The notes beneath the pieces are model-generated. The model saw only the letters and a list, made by a program, of their open reading frames with translations. It did not search any database and had not been told where the DNA came from. From positions 11,759,795 to 11,823,794 of the forward strand of contig CM032795.1 in the NCBI GenBank assembly GCA_019155185.1: a stretch of 64,000 nucleotides of DNA. Reading direction: 5' to 3'. How positions within the stretch are numbered: position 1 is the first letter of the stretch; every line of letters begins with the position of its first letter. The DNA comes from Beaufortia kweichowensis. Taxonomy: Eukaryota > Chordata > Actinopteri > Cypriniformes > Gastromyzontidae. Made by a program: the position numbers and the translations under genes. Below, piece by piece: positions 49,607-64,000 of the stretch.

Positions 49607-50766
49607 TTGCACGTCATTATCCCCCATTTCTTCCACCAACGTAGACAGGCACGCAAAAGTTTCACAGGCGTCGTAGTACACTCGGTAACTTTAAAACGCG
49701 CCCCAAACGCAGAGACTACTGACGAAACAGACTATGAAACGTTTAAAAGGTACAGTAACCCGGTTTCTTTGTGGTCAGACCCGTGTTTGTCGATCAAATG
49801 ACTGGTGGTTGGTGTGACTCAGCCCAGCAGCACTATGAATTTGACGACCAGTGTGACAAGAAGCCAAAAATAGCGCAATGTTTTATCTATGTACAGTGGG
49901 CAGGTCTTTCTGAATGTATATCTCAACATTATTGATGTGCTCTTTATTGCTTGCTATAGGAATTAAATTATTTGTTTATAACACTTTTTTGAAAATTTTC
50001 TTGCTTAATTTTTGGAGTGTTTTTCTTTATAATAAAATGTTTTGCATGCCGTTGTTATATGCACTCTTAGTGTCGGTGCACATTAGCGCCACCAGGGGGC
50101 TCTCGTGGGCTTTACTATGGGGGAGGGCCGAATGCGATGTGCAAGTGCTTCAGTCAAGTTTGTAAGTGCTCTCCAATAAATGTGTAGTTTAAGGCACACA
50201 TCTGCCTGGGTGCCTGTTATTACATGCGTTACAAGAAAGAACAGTACAGCTGGGATGGATGTGCAGTATGTGGCTAGTTTTAATAACTTTGATAACGTTC
50301 AACCGCCAGGGCCCGCCTCTGAGCTCAGTGAACAAGGCTCGTATTCTGAACCACAAACCAACCACAAACTGTACCACATAAAAGACGGGACATGCCCTGC
50401 AAGCAAAACCACTAACCAATTTTCATGTCTTAACCATTACTAAATAATCTAAACTTTATTAAACATTGCTAAAGCTGCAACTCTAAAGGTTCTGCAAAAA
50501 ATCAATGATTTGCGTCAAATATACCTTGTTGGTGTTTTTGGAAAAGAATATGATACTGGTCTAATGATATTTGGAGAAAGTATTGAAAAGTAAACAAACA
50601 AACGAAAATTGAGCTTCTGATTTATCTCTCAACCTGCCGCTAGAGCTGCGAATTCTCCGCCTCTCACTAGCCCATCCCCTCCTCGTCCCCATCTGTGCCA
50701 CTTGCGCATGCGCGGCACGACAGGCAGCCCCCTATTATTATTGTAAGAATAATTTCCCTTATGAAA
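49607..50766. promoter_or_regulatory. divergent promoter interval, FYTTD1-like / lrch2
   Basis: The two genes start head-to-head 1.16 kb apart. Both ends are CpG-enriched (about 49640-49760 and 50640-50766) with an AT-rich centre, so there are probably two promoters rather than one shared core. A canonical-looking CTCF core lies between them at 50087-50103. Open frames at 49914-50165 and 50180-50443 show no family match. Confidence 0.55.
50087..50103 (+). promoter_or_regulatory. predicted CTCF site
   Basis: CGCCACCAGGGGGCTCT contains CCACCAGGGGGC, the core of the vertebrate CTCF consensus with no mismatch at the strongest positions. It lies in the middle of the divergent promoter interval. 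Occupancy cannot be judged from sequence. Confidence 0.55.

Positions 50767-64000
<13,234 letters not shown>

Overview
The window is vertebrate nuclear DNA, almost certainly from a ray-finned fish and probably a cypriniform. It is AT-rich, with GT-AG split genes, dinucleotide microsatellites, TIR-bearing MITEs of types I recognise as common in cyprinid genomes, a decayed Tc1-like transposase, and proteins that align along their length with human families. No bacterial, viral or CRISPR features were seen. All exon models were built by hand from splice sites, reading phase and remembered family sequences; no database search was run.

Layout. (1) About 1-18.4 kb, minus strand: the 5' end of klhl13 (Cullin-3 adaptor). 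Exon 1 is at 12267-12364 and exon 2 at 2868-3012; the BTB/Kelch exons lie left of base 1. A second, phase-compatible first coding exon is proposed at 18333-18385. (2) 18.4-24 kb: intergenic, with MITEs and CCAAT-containing sequence. (3) 24074-32796, plus strand: complete wdr44, 19 coding exons, 891 aa. (4) 34259-43563, minus strand: complete U2SURP-type (SR140) gene, 23 coding exons, 874 aa, tail-to-tail with wdr44. (5) 45996-49606, minus strand: complete FYTTD1/UIF-like mRNA-export adaptor, 9 coding exons, 372 aa, with a C-terminal RG array encoded by a 30-bp minisatellite and one GC-AG intron. (6) 50767-64000, plus strand: first nine coding exons of lrch2 (LRR region and start of the linker); the C-terminal CH domain is beyond the window. 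It is head-to-head with the FYTTD1-like gene across a 1.16-kb interval holding a canonical-looking CTCF core.

Functions. klhl13 (ubiquitin ligase), wdr44 (Rab11/VAP membrane traffic) and lrch2 (cortical scaffold) are genes I recall from human Xq23-q24. The two genes between wdr44 and lrch2 both act on pre-mRNA/mRNA, and their human relatives U2SURP and FYTTD1 are on 3q, where FYTTD1 neighbours LRCH3, the paralogue of LRCH2. Both fish genes diverge visibly from the human proteins I remember. The most interesting reading is that this is the second half of an ancient U2SURP-FYTTD1-LRCH paralogon, keeping duplicates apparently lost from mammals. Other notable items are a ~1.5-kb long-inverted-repeat element in lrch2 intron 7, the alternative klhl13 first exon beside a MITE, a uORF on klhl13, RFX X-box-like palindromes, and a 140-bp TC tract that ends in a splice-acceptor mimic.
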